Assembly (NCBI GenBank): GCA_046706145.1 | Contig: JBJKPP010000067.1 | Coordinates: 1-17,206, forward strand | DNA from: JBJKPP01 sp046706145 | Lineage (GTDB): Bacteria > Bacteroidota > Ignavibacteria > Ignavibacteriales > Ignavibacteriaceae | Direction of reading: 5' to 3' | Length of the DNA stretch: 17,206 bases | Shown: piece by piece, positions 8,869 through 15,705 of the stretch | Numbering within the stretch: the stretch's first letter is position 1 | How the letters are laid out: each line of letters opens with the position of its first letter | Program-made: the position numbers and the translations under genes | The notes under the pieces: generated by a model | The model's input: the letters and a program-made list of their open reading frames with translations, nothing else | Told to the model about the DNA's origin: nothing | Databases searched by the model: none

Positions 8869-9216
8869 CTATTCCTTTTTGAGTTCTTCAAACGCTTTTT
8901 CTACAGTATCGCAAACAGGTAAAACTCTGTTTAACTGGGTAATTTTTATTAAAGAATAAACTTTTTCGGAAGGAGAAGCAATCCTCATGCTTCCGCCTGT
9001 TGAGTTAAGAATTCTATTCGCCACAAGAATGGCAGAAAGTCCGGAACTGTCACAAGTTTCAACTTCACTTAAATCTAAAATAAGTTTTTTGTTCCCCTCA
9101 ACTTTTAAAAGAAGTGTAAATTCTCCTTTGACCAAACCGGAAATATTAGTATCCAGCTTTTTTTCATTTAGCTTAAAAATCAGGACACTATCTACCTTCT
9201 TTATTTCGTAATTCAT
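8869..9216 (-). CDS. STAS-domain protein (anti-sigma factor antagonist, SpoIIAA-like)
   Basis: A 115-residue single-domain STAS protein. The hallmark loop CDSSGLSA is at residues 55-62, with Asp56-Ser57 in the place of the phosphorylated Ser of SpoIIAA/RsbV. It is preceded by the strand LILDLSEVE and followed by the helix AILVANRIL. Such proteins bind an anti-sigma kinase when unphosphorylated, releasing a sigma factor, or act in related switches. No RsbW-like kinase, PP2C phosphatase or sigma factor is adjacent, so partners must be elsewhere. It starts 2 bases after the stop of the 178-aa gene. It is a free-standing protein, not the STAS tail of a SulP transporter. Confidence 0.9.
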   Translation of the reverse strand: MNYEIKKVDSVLIFKLNEKKLDTNISGLVKGEFTLLLKVEGNKKLILDLSEVETCDSSGLSAILVANRILNSTGGSMRIASPSEKVYSLIKITQLNRVLPVCDTVEKAFEELKKE

Positions 9217-9218
9217 TT

Positions 9219-9755
9219 TTAGCTGTTAAATTTTTCCAGACATTCTAAGAAATTTTTATACGCAATTTCCGGTTCCTGTACGCTTTCCTTTACTTGAAAG
9301 TTGTAAACTTTATCTGAACTTTCTCTAGCAAAACCTATTTTGAACGGAGCATTAACAACTGATGTGACATAGGTACAAAATTTATCTTCTTTCCTATTTA
9401 AATCGATTATAACCTGGAACGACATTCCTTCCAATTTATCTATAGTTCTATTCGACTGCAGCTTAAGCGGACTCCGGCTGGCCATATTATGTTCTACTAC
9501 CCTTGGTCTATATTTTAATGGAAGGAGACTTACACGGAAATCAAGAATGAAAATAGTGACGTGTTTTTTATTTCGCTCCAGATAATCTAACACTTGCATC
9601 GAATGTGCAAAGTCGGCATCTTCTTCAGGCATGATTACTAAGAAATTAAAGGCCTTCTTAAAGAAATCACTAAACGACTGGTTTTGATATTCTTTCCCTT
9701 TTATTTTCCAGTCTAATATAGAGTTAGTAATCTTTTCTTTTAACGAAGTTAACAT
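9219..9755 (-). CDS. conserved-looking protein of unknown function, Rossmann-like
   Basis: I do not recognise this 178-residue protein with certainty. It has no signal peptide and no membrane helix. The pattern is alternating strands and helices: FNFLVIMPEED (about 37), HVTIFILDF (about 64), FQVIIDLNRK (about 113) and PFKIGFA (about 136). It ends with YNFQVKES and a final helix NFLECLEKF. This arrangement resembles the N-terminal half of family-9 glycosyltransferases (heptosyltransferase-like) and the small Bacteroidota DUF6913 proteins, which also carry an 'id-strand ... AxFKVG' signature. No catalytic residues stand out, so enzymatic activity should not be assumed. It sits 3 bases after ligA and 2 bases before the STAS gene, clearly in the same transcript. 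Confidence 0.75.
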   Translation of the reverse strand: MLTSLKEKITNSILDWKIKGKEYQNQSFSDFFKKAFNFLVIMPEEDADFAHSMQVLDYLERNKKHVTIFILDFRVSLLPLKYRPRVVEHNMASRSPLKLQSNRTIDKLEGMSFQVIIDLNRKEDKFCTYVTSVVNAPFKIGFARESSDKVYNFQVKESVQEPEIAYKNFLECLEKFNS

Positions 9756-9758
9756 TTT

Positions 9759-11774
9759 TTACTCGTTTTCCTTTAACAAATTTACAAAATCATTTTCATA
9801 TAATACCTTAATTCCAAGTTTCTTTGCTTTATCCAGCTTTGAGCCAGGATTTTCACCCAAAATCAAATAATTCGTATTGCTGCTAACACTTGATGTTACT
9901 TTTCCGCCCAGCCTTATAATTTTTCCGCCGGCTTCCTCTCTAGATGAACTTGAAAGAGTTCCCGTCAGTACAAATGTTTTATCTTTAAAGAAATTCTCTT
10001 TAACTATTTTCTTTTTTGACTCAAAATTCAAACCATGATTCTTAAGTTTCTCAATGAGTTGAAGATTATGTTTGTCGCTCAAATATTTTTTTACGCTCAT
10101 GCTAATTCTTGGTCCAATTTCGTGAACTTCCGATATTTTTTCCTCACTGGCCTCAATTAAATCATCAATGTTATTAAAGCTGTCCGTTAACTTTTGAGCG
10201 ACTCCGGCCCCAACGTAGCGGATTCCCAACGCAAATAAAACTTTTGAAAACGGCTGATTTTTACTTTCTTCAATTGCGCTTAGTAAATTATCAACACTCT
10301 TTTCTCCCAACCTTTCAATCTGAATTAATTCTTCTCTTTTCTTCTTTAAATCGTAAATATCTACAAAGGTCCTTAAAAATCCTTTCTCTACAAACAACTC
10401 TATTAAAGCTTCGCCCAAACCTTCTATGTCCATTGCACCCCTCGCTGCAAAGTGTTCAAGTCTGCCTTTTATTTGTGCGGGACATTCTGAATTTTCACAA
10501 TAATATGCTACTTCACCTTCAGGTTTAAATAGAACTGATTTACAAACCGGACATTTTTCCGGCGGCTTTACCGTCCTGCTGCTTTTTTTTCTTTCGCTTA
10601 ATACCACAGAAACCACTTTGGGAATTACATCTCCGCCTTTTTCTATAACAACTTTATCCCCAACCCTAATATCTTTTCTCTTAATTTCATCAATATTATG
10701 AAGTGTGGCCCGGCTAATTGTGGAGCCCGCAAGAAAAACCGGTTCCAATTCAGCTACTGGAGTTATGGTTCCGATTCTTCCGACCTGCCAGGTAATTTGT
10801 TTTATTGTGGTAAACGCTTGTTTGGCTTTAAACTTAAAAGCAACCGCCCACCTCGGAGATTTTGCAATGTTCCCAAGGAGTCTTTGCTGACGCATTGAGT
10901 TAACCTTAATAACTGTACCGTCCACTTCATATTCTAACGAGTTCCTCTTTTCTTCCAATTTCCTGCAAATCTGAATAACATCATCTATGTTTTTACATAA
11001 AAGATGTTCCGGATTCACTTTAAATCCCAACTTTTTAAGAATATCGAGATTTTCTTTTTGTGAATCATATTCTTCTTCAGGGCTGAGAAGCGAATATAAA
11101 AAAGCATTTAGCGGTCTTTTGGCAACTATTTTGGGATCCTGTATTTTCAGAGTTCCGGCGGCGGAGTTTCTTGGATTAGCAAATAATTTTTCTCCCTGCT
11201 TTTCTCTTTCTTTATTGAATCTTTCGAAGTCGTTTTTGTTCATATATATTTCACCACGAACTTCAATATCATTAAGCTTAAATGGCGTTTTTACTTTCTT
11301 TAATCTTAAAGGAATTGATTTAATTGTCTTCACATTGTTTGTAACTTCTTCCCCAATTGAGCCGTCTCCTCTCGTAGCTGCAGTAACTAAAAGCCCCTTT
11401 GAATAGTGGAGACTAACCGAAACTCCGTCGATTTTAAATTCAACGACATATTCAACTTTTTCATCTTTCGGTAAAGCTTCCCTAACTCTTCTATCAAAAT
11501 CGTATAACTCTTCTTCGCTATACGTATTGGCAAGGCTCAACATAGGAACTTTATGCTCTACAGGTTTAAATTCTTTTGTTAAATCTTTTCCAACTCTTTG
11601 GGTAGGTGAATCTGGGGTAATAAGTTCAGGATTTTCCTGCTCCAGTTTTTCTAATTCTTTTAGAAGTTTATCATAATTCTCATCACTAATTGAAGGTTCA
11701 GTAAGGACATAGTATTTATAGTCGTTTTCCCGTATTTGTTCCCGTAATTTTTCAACCTTCTCTTTAATATTCAT
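9759..11774 (-). CDS. ligA: NAD+-dependent DNA ligase LigA
   Basis: The 671-residue essential replicative ligase that seals nicks using NAD+. The domains are in the standard order: Ia (about 1-65), nucleotidyltransferase with adenylated Lys114 in the KIDG motif, OB fold (about 320-400), four-cysteine zinc finger (Cys408, Cys411, Cys426, Cys431), helix-hairpin-helix region (about 440-585) and a C-terminal BRCT domain (about 594-671). The length is typical for the family. The ATG at 11772-11774 gives the normal N-terminus. It lies 4 bases after the RodZ-like gene and 3 bases before the next gene. No frameshift or missing motif is visible. Confidence 0.98.
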   Translation of the reverse strand: MNIKEKVEKLREQIRENDYKYYVLTEPSISDENYDKLLKELEKLEQENPELITPDSPTQRVGKDLTKEFKPVEHKVPMLSLANTYSEEELYDFDRRVREALPKDEKVEYVVEFKIDGVSVSLHYSKGLLVTAATRGDGSIGEEVTNNVKTIKSIPLRLKKVKTPFKLNDIEVRGEIYMNKNDFERFNKEREKQGEKLFANPRNSAAGTLKIQDPKIVAKRPLNAFLYSLLSPEEEYDSQKENLDILKKLGFKVNPEHLLCKNIDDVIQICRKLEEKRNSLEYEVDGTVIKVNSMRQQRLLGNIAKSPRWAVAFKFKAKQAFTTIKQITWQVGRIGTITPVAELEPVFLAGSTISRATLHNIDEIKRKDIRVGDKVVIEKGGDVIPKVVSVVLSERKKSSRTVKPPEKCPVCKSVLFKPEGEVAYYCENSECPAQIKGRLEHFAARGAMDIEGLGEALIELFVEKGFLRTFVDIYDLKKKREELIQIERLGEKSVDNLLSAIEESKNQPFSKVLFALGIRYVGAGVAQKLTDSFNNIDDLIEASEEKISEVHEIGPRISMSVKKYLSDKHNLQLIEKLKNHGLNFESKKKIVKENFFKDKTFVLTGTLSSSSREEAGGKIIRLGGKVTSSVSSNTNYLILGENPGSKLDKAKKLGIKVLYENDFVNLLKENE

Positions 11775-11778
11775 AAAA

Positions 11779-12645
11779 TTATTTGGATGTGGGTATCTCT
11801 AAATACTTTAGCCCGTGCTTATTAACTAGCACATATTTTACTTTCCCATTCTTGCCTTCAAAATTTAATTTTTTGTTATTCAATTTTAACTGTATAGCGC
11901 CGGAATTACCAAAAGTAATTTTGTAATTGTCATTTGCTTCAACAGTTTTTTGGGATTGAGGAAACATTATAAAATCATCAACGACGCTATCATCGACAAC
12001 TATTCTTATCCATGAAGTATCACTTGCAGAAATGGATAAAGACAGGCTGTCATTTTTTACGCTGCTTGCCTTTGATGGCGAACTGGTATCTTTGGCAGCA
12101 GGAGTATTCACCTTATAACGACTTTCATTCTCCTTAATAACCTGTTCTATTGGTTTCTCAGTAACAATTATTTCTTTAGAGCTTTTAGTGAAGAAGAAAT
12201 ATACTATGGCAAGAACTGCCAATATAATGATGGCTCCCCCAAAAATTAACTTACCTTTATCAAGATTATTCGAAGTTTTAAAGCCGCTCTTCGCCTTTTC
12301 AACTGCATCATATACATATGATTTCTCCTTTATAGAAGCTGGCTTGTTCTCCTCACTTATGTTTTCAGCGGGAGGTGTCTTTTTATCTATTTCACTCAAG
12401 TCCACCCCTGATTTTGCAGCTTCGTATTTCTTCTGCATTTCTTCTTCATCTAAATCAAGTGCTTTTGCATATTGCTTAACAAAAGCTTTCACATAAATAT
12501 CCGGCAGGAAGGCAAAATCTCCTAATTCCATTGCTTCCAGAAATTTCAAATCAATTTTTGTCTTTGAAGAAACCTGCTCTATGGTTAATTCTTTACTTTC
12601 ACGTGATTTCTTCAGTTCATCTGCTAATTCTTGAAATGAATACAT
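11779..12645 (-). CDS. rodZ: RodZ-like cytoskeletal/cell-shape protein (HTH plus DUF4115)
   Basis: A 288-residue bitopic inner-membrane protein. The N-terminal Cro/C1-type helix-turn-helix domain (about 3-70) has the RodZ-type sequence LKKSRESKELTIEQVS and then FLPDIYVKAFVKQYAKAL. A charged linker precedes one membrane helix at about 133-152, and a periplasmic Ser/Lys-rich linker leads to a C-terminal beta domain of the DUF4115 type (SDTSWIRIVVDD from about 208). In RodZ the cytoplasmic domain binds MreB and links it to the elongasome. MreB is not in the window. The gene lies 24 bases after rsmB and 4 bases before ligA. The identification is by architecture, and it could also be called simply a RodZ-domain protein. 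Confidence 0.87.
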   Translation of the reverse strand: MYSFQELADELKKSRESKELTIEQVSSKTKIDLKFLEAMELGDFAFLPDIYVKAFVKQYAKALDLDEEEMQKKYEAAKSGVDLSEIDKKTPPAENISEENKPASIKEKSYVYDAVEKAKSGFKTSNNLDKGKLIFGGAIIILAVLAIVYFFFTKSSKEIIVTEKPIEQVIKENESRYKVNTPAAKDTSSPSKASSVKNDSLSLSISASDTSWIRIVVDDSVVDDFIMFPQSQKTVEANDNYKITFGNSGAIQLKLNNKKLNFEGKNGKVKYVLVNKHGLKYLEIPTSK

Positions 12646-12669
12646 AAATTTTAGACTAAACTCTCCAAA

Positions 12670-14037
12670 TTATTCTACCCTAATTAATTTTGCTGCAAAA
12701 GCGCCATCCATTCCGTGAACATGAGGAAATGTCTGAATACATTTGTTCTCATCAATTAATTCGGAAGGAAAATTTTCCTCACTGGCATCTTTTAAAATAA
12801 AATTATGATGATTATCTAAAAACTTTTTTACTATATCAAAATTTTCTTCCGGCTCTATTGAACAAGTGCTGTAAACAAGCACACCATCCTTTTTTAAAAG
12901 AGAAGCTGCTTTTTCAAGATATTTATATTGATATTCATTCATTTTTCTAATATCAAGCAAATCTTTCTTCCACTTGATGTCAGGCTTTTTCGAAAGAGTT
13001 CCTGTGCCGGAACATGGAACATCAGCAAGAACTCTATCAAAGGAATTTCCGTTGTAGTCCCTAGCATCAGTGCAGATTAGCTTAATGGATTTTATATCAA
13101 GCCTCTGCACATTTTTTGCAAAAATCTTTAATCTGCTTTCATACTTATCAATTGCAAAAATTTCTCCCTCGTCATTGATTAGCCCTGCCAAATAAGCTGA
13201 TTTTCCTCCTGGTGCAGAGAACAGATCCAGGATTCTCATCCCCTTTTTTACATCCAGCAGCCTGCATGCTAAGCCTGCACTTTCATCTTGAATGTTAAAA
13301 TATCCAAGCTTGAAATATTCCCAAGCCGTGATATTGGTTAAATTCTGAAGCTTGAAAAATTCAGGTAAATATTTACCCGGCACGTACCGAAGGTTCACGG
13401 ATTCTAAAAGTTTACGAAACTCCTGCGGGTTCGTTTTTATCGAATTAATTTTTAGTGTTAAATACGGCTTTTCATTATTTGCAAGAAGTAATTTCTCGGT
13501 AGCTTCTTTGCCAAATCTTTCGACGTATCTTTTTACCATCCAGGAAGGATGAGATAAATAAGTGCTCAAATAACCTACTAAATCTTCGGCAGGGTCAGGA
13601 TATCTAATTCCGTTTTTATTCCTGACAATATTTCTAAGAACAGCATTGGTTAAATTAGCAGGTTTCTGTCCCTGAAGTCTTTTCACAAATTCTACAGCTT
13701 CGTTAATAGATGCATAATCAGGAACTTTATTCAAAAATAAAATCTGATAAAGCGCAACACGCAATCCGTTTTTTAGATTTGGGATTGCTTTGGAAAAAGT
13801 ACCTTTGTAAAAACCATTTAATATCCAATCAAGCCTTCCCATCCAGCGTACAACTCCATGCACTATTTCATACAGCAAAGCTTTATCAGGGCCGGAGAGT
13901 TCAGTGCTTCTCATTTCGTTATCCAGAAGTTTATCGAGATAAGCATCCGCTCTTTCCACTCTATTTAATATTTTTACAGCTAAACCTCTAACACCTTCGT
14001 ATAAATCCGAAATTCTATGCTCTTCTAATTGTTCCAT
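12670..14037 (-). CDS. rsmB: 16S rRNA (cytosine-C5) methyltransferase RsmB
   Basis: A 455-residue SAM-dependent enzyme that methylates C967 (E. coli numbering) of 16S rRNA. The N-terminal NusB-like RNA-binding domain covers about residues 13-145. The methyltransferase domain has the SAM motif DLFSAPGGKSA (271-281), the motif IV Cys342 in DVPCSGTGTL and the catalytic Cys392 in STCSIEPEEN, the paired cysteines that define this RNA m5C family. NusB domain plus both cysteines favours RsmB over RsmF. Its ATG begins 1 base after the stop of the GlmU-like gene, so translation is probably coupled. Confidence 0.95.
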   Translation of the reverse strand: MEQLEEHRISDLYEGVRGLAVKILNRVERADAYLDKLLDNEMRSTELSGPDKALLYEIVHGVVRWMGRLDWILNGFYKGTFSKAIPNLKNGLRVALYQILFLNKVPDYASINEAVEFVKRLQGQKPANLTNAVLRNIVRNKNGIRYPDPAEDLVGYLSTYLSHPSWMVKRYVERFGKEATEKLLLANNEKPYLTLKINSIKTNPQEFRKLLESVNLRYVPGKYLPEFFKLQNLTNITAWEYFKLGYFNIQDESAGLACRLLDVKKGMRILDLFSAPGGKSAYLAGLINDEGEIFAIDKYESRLKIFAKNVQRLDIKSIKLICTDARDYNGNSFDRVLADVPCSGTGTLSKKPDIKWKKDLLDIRKMNEYQYKYLEKAASLLKKDGVLVYSTCSIEPEENFDIVKKFLDNHHNFILKDASEENFPSELIDENKCIQTFPHVHGMDGAFAAKLIRVE

Positions 14038-14038
14038 A

Positions 14039-15319
14039 TTAATGGGGATATCCTCTTTTCTTTCTTTCTTTCTGTGTCAGTTCAAAAATCTTCCTAAACA
14101 ATTTCTCTTCTGAATCATGTAACTTTATATTTCGTCTTTGCATCATTCTACTAGCAGTTTCTATGCTTCTATCCAAATCGTATGTTGCCAAGCCATTTTC
14201 CCCTGCCCAGGAGAAGGAGGGCAAATATTTATTTGGAAAACCCGCACCAAATATATTACAAGAAAAACCTGCAACTGTTCCAGTGTTAAACATAGTATTA
14301 ATTGCTACCTTAGTATGGTCTCCAATTATTACTCCAAGGAATTGACTGCCGCTGTCAACCATTTCTCCATTTATATAAACCTTGACCTCTCCGTAATTAT
14401 TTTTGAGATCACTACAATTAGTGTCTGCCCCAATATTTACCCAGCTTCCAATATAAGAATGACCTATAAATCCGGCATGCTGCTTATTTGAGTATGGCAT
14501 AAAAATAGAATCTCCAACCTCTCCGCCTACTTTACCGACTTTGCCAATTGACAGATTTCCATGCACTACTGTACAGCTTTTCAACTGAGACATTTCTCCC
14601 AAATACAAAGAACCTTCTATGACCGAATTTGGAAAAACCACAGCATTTTTATCAATGTAAACAGGTGCTTTGGTAGCATCAACTACTACTCCCGGTTTTA
14701 TTTCCGCTCCTTCTTCAAGGAATATATTTTCTTTACCAATTATTTGAACACCATTGTTTATCTTTCCCTTAATTCTATTTCTTTTATTTTTTGTGAACAT
14801 TTTAAAATCAACGCGCATCTGTTCTTCATTATTATTTATGAGATCCCAGATATAGTTGGCACATTTTATATCAACGTTTTCTACAGGAAAAGCCTGCCTA
14901 CCGGTAGGCAAGTCTTGAAACGCTTTTTTACTTATTGGTTTATTTAATTTTTTCTTAAACTGCATTAATCTATTGCCAGAAATCCTTGCAGCAACAATAT
15001 TTTCCCCATTAATATATATCTTATCTTCCGAATCTTTCAGAGGAATAATCTTAGACATGTCGGGGGGAACAATAGCACTCCCGTTGATGAAAAGACATGA
15101 ATCATCCGATATTGTATTTATTTCTATATCAGGAAAACGGTATTTTAAGACAGGAGTAAGATAATCCCTGCTATGGAGGGAATATTTACAATTCGGGTAA
15201 GCTCTTAATATTTTCTCTTTTAGAGTGATAAAACCACACATAAGGTCATACACCGGCCTATAAAAGACCAACGGCTCTAAATTTTCACAAACATCCGGTT
15301 CAAAAATACAGATTTGCAT
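14039..15319 (-). CDS. GlmU-like nucleotidyltransferase/acyltransferase (alternative bacterial GlmU family), with palindromic insert
   Basis: A 426-residue protein of the family annotated as UDP-GlcNAc diphosphorylase/glucosamine-1-phosphate N-acetyltransferase in FCB bacteria. The N-terminal part has the family signature NLEPLVFYRPVYDLMCG and LKEKIL (about 13-38). The C-terminal left-handed beta-helix of hexapeptide repeats runs from about residue 205 (GAEIKPGVVVDATKAPVYID) to about 370 and contains NKQHAGFIGHSYIGSWVNIG, a strong family marker. The classic pyrophosphorylase loop LxxGxGTRM of true GlmU is absent, so the nucleotidyltransferase role is inferred from family naming only. Residues 137-143, LPTGRQA, come from a palindromic repeat lying between the two domains. 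The gene heads the seven-gene series; the next gene (rsmB) starts 1 base after its stop. Confidence 0.85.
   Translation of the reverse strand: MQICIFEPDVCENLEPLVFYRPVYDLMCGFITLKEKILRAYPNCKYSLHSRDYLTPVLKYRFPDIEINTISDDSCLFINGSAIVPPDMSKIIPLKDSEDKIYINGENIVAARISGNRLMQFKKKLNKPISKKAFQDLPTGRQAFPVENVDIKCANYIWDLINNNEEQMRVDFKMFTKNKRNRIKGKINNGVQIIGKENIFLEEGAEIKPGVVVDATKAPVYIDKNAVVFPNSVIEGSLYLGEMSQLKSCTVVHGNLSIGKVGKVGGEVGDSIFMPYSNKQHAGFIGHSYIGSWVNIGADTNCSDLKNNYGEVKVYINGEMVDSGSQFLGVIIGDHTKVAINTMFNTGTVAGFSCNIFGAGFPNKYLPSFSWAGENGLATYDLDRSIETASRMMQRRNIKLHDSEEKLFRKIFELTQKERKKRGYPH
14057..14072. repeat. TTTC tetranucleotide repeat, four copies
   Basis: Four consecutive TTTC units on the plus strand (GAAA on the coding strand) encode the Lys/Glu/Arg-rich C-terminal tail of the GlmU-like protein, just before its stop and the rsmB start. 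Slippage would change the last residues of the first protein and could alter coupling to rsmB. Four units is short for phase variation. Confidence 0.5.
14893..14912. repeat. short palindromic repeat element inserted in frame
   Basis: A perfect 16-bp palindrome, TGCCTACCGGTAGGCA, occupies 14895-14910, with the symmetry extending to the 20 bases 14893-14912 apart from one mismatched pair (14894/14911). Read in the gene it gives LPTGRQA; read on the opposite strand it gives LPTGRQV. It is markedly more GC-rich than its surroundings, lies at a junction between domains and keeps the reading frame. Similar LPTGRQA peptides recur in proteins of several AT-rich metagenomic lineages, from memory. No second copy was seen in this window. 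Confidence 0.75.
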
Positions 15320-15522
15320 ATCTTGATGACTTAATTTTAATGATTAATTTAATATTTTTTAACGTAATAATCTTGAAGAAAGGGCAGCAATTTAACGATA
15401 ATATAACTAATTATTAGGTCATACCCGTTAGGATGTAAATTGTAGAATAGCTTTGTAGTCTTCTATAATTATACTTCAAACATTATCTATAAAAATGTTT
15501 TGAGCATAAAGAATTGTTTGTT
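15320..15522. other. intergenic region upstream of the GlmU-like operon
   Basis: About 200 AT-rich bases lie between the mini-ORF stop and the GlmU-like start, the expected site of the promoter for the seven-gene series. A TATAAT hexamer is present on the minus strand at 15468-15473. A 7-bp inverted repeat (15478-15484 with 15494-15500) has no T-run behind it and is not a convincing terminator. No RNA gene was recognised. Confidence 0.5.
15468..15473 (-). promoter_or_regulatory. possible -10 element for the GlmU-like operon
   Basis: A perfect TATAAT on the minus strand, about 150 bases before the GlmU-like ATG. No good -35 hexamer lies at 16-18 bases, and such hexamers occur by chance in AT-rich DNA, so this is only a candidate. 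Confidence 0.25.
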
Positions 15523-15672
15523 TTAGATTTCCTTTTTATTATCGACAGAATTTGATGGGAAATTAATAGTATTAATGTATAATTCACCATATATTTTGTT
15601 CGGCGACGTTTGAGAAAAAATAAGAGTGCCAGAAAAAAGAAACACAAAAATAGCTTGTATGATATTTTTCAT
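15523..15672 (-). CDS. small secreted protein or fragment (49 residues)
   Basis: A short reading frame with an ATG at 15670-15672 and a TAA stop at 15523-15525. It begins MKNIIQAIFVFLFSGTLIFS followed by Q, a textbook Sec signal with a basic start, a hydrophobic core and the Ser-Gln end common in Bacteroidota-type exported proteins. About 28 polar residues follow (QTSPNKIYGELYINT...) and then the stop. It lies 33 bases downstream of the PQQ-propeller stop, co-directional. There is no clear Shine-Dalgarno sequence. It may be a genuine small secreted peptide, or the 5' remnant of a longer exported protein; I found no continuation in another frame that resembles a known domain. No function is proposed. 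Confidence 0.45.
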   Translation of the reverse strand: MKNIIQAIFVFLFSGTLIFSQTSPNKIYGELYINTINFPSNSVDNKKEI

Positions 15673-15705
15673 TTTATACCACATCGGATTATTAAGCGAA
15701 TATTT

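Noticed and set aside
14889..14911. LPTGRQA as a sortase LPXTG sorting signal
   Set aside because: The order is LPTG, not LPxTG. It is internal, has no following membrane helix or basic tail, and the protein is cytoplasmic. A palindromic insert explains it.
14561..14947. 128-aa plus-strand frame opposite the GlmU-like gene
   Set aside because: It is an antisense shadow of a well-supported gene; it also reads LPTGRQV only because the repeat is palindromic.
15349..15462. A 37-codon open frame on the minus strand (…YNLHPNGYDLIISYIIVK…) that reads rather like a protein
   Set aside because: It has no start codon, is bounded by stops, and a frame of this length is expected by chance in AT-rich intergenic DNA. 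It may be a decayed gene tail, but nothing supports that.
15478..15500. Inverted repeat AAACATT/AATGTTT downstream of the small secreted ORF as a terminator
   Set aside because: The stem is AT-rich, the loop is 9 bases, and there is no T-run after it on either strand.
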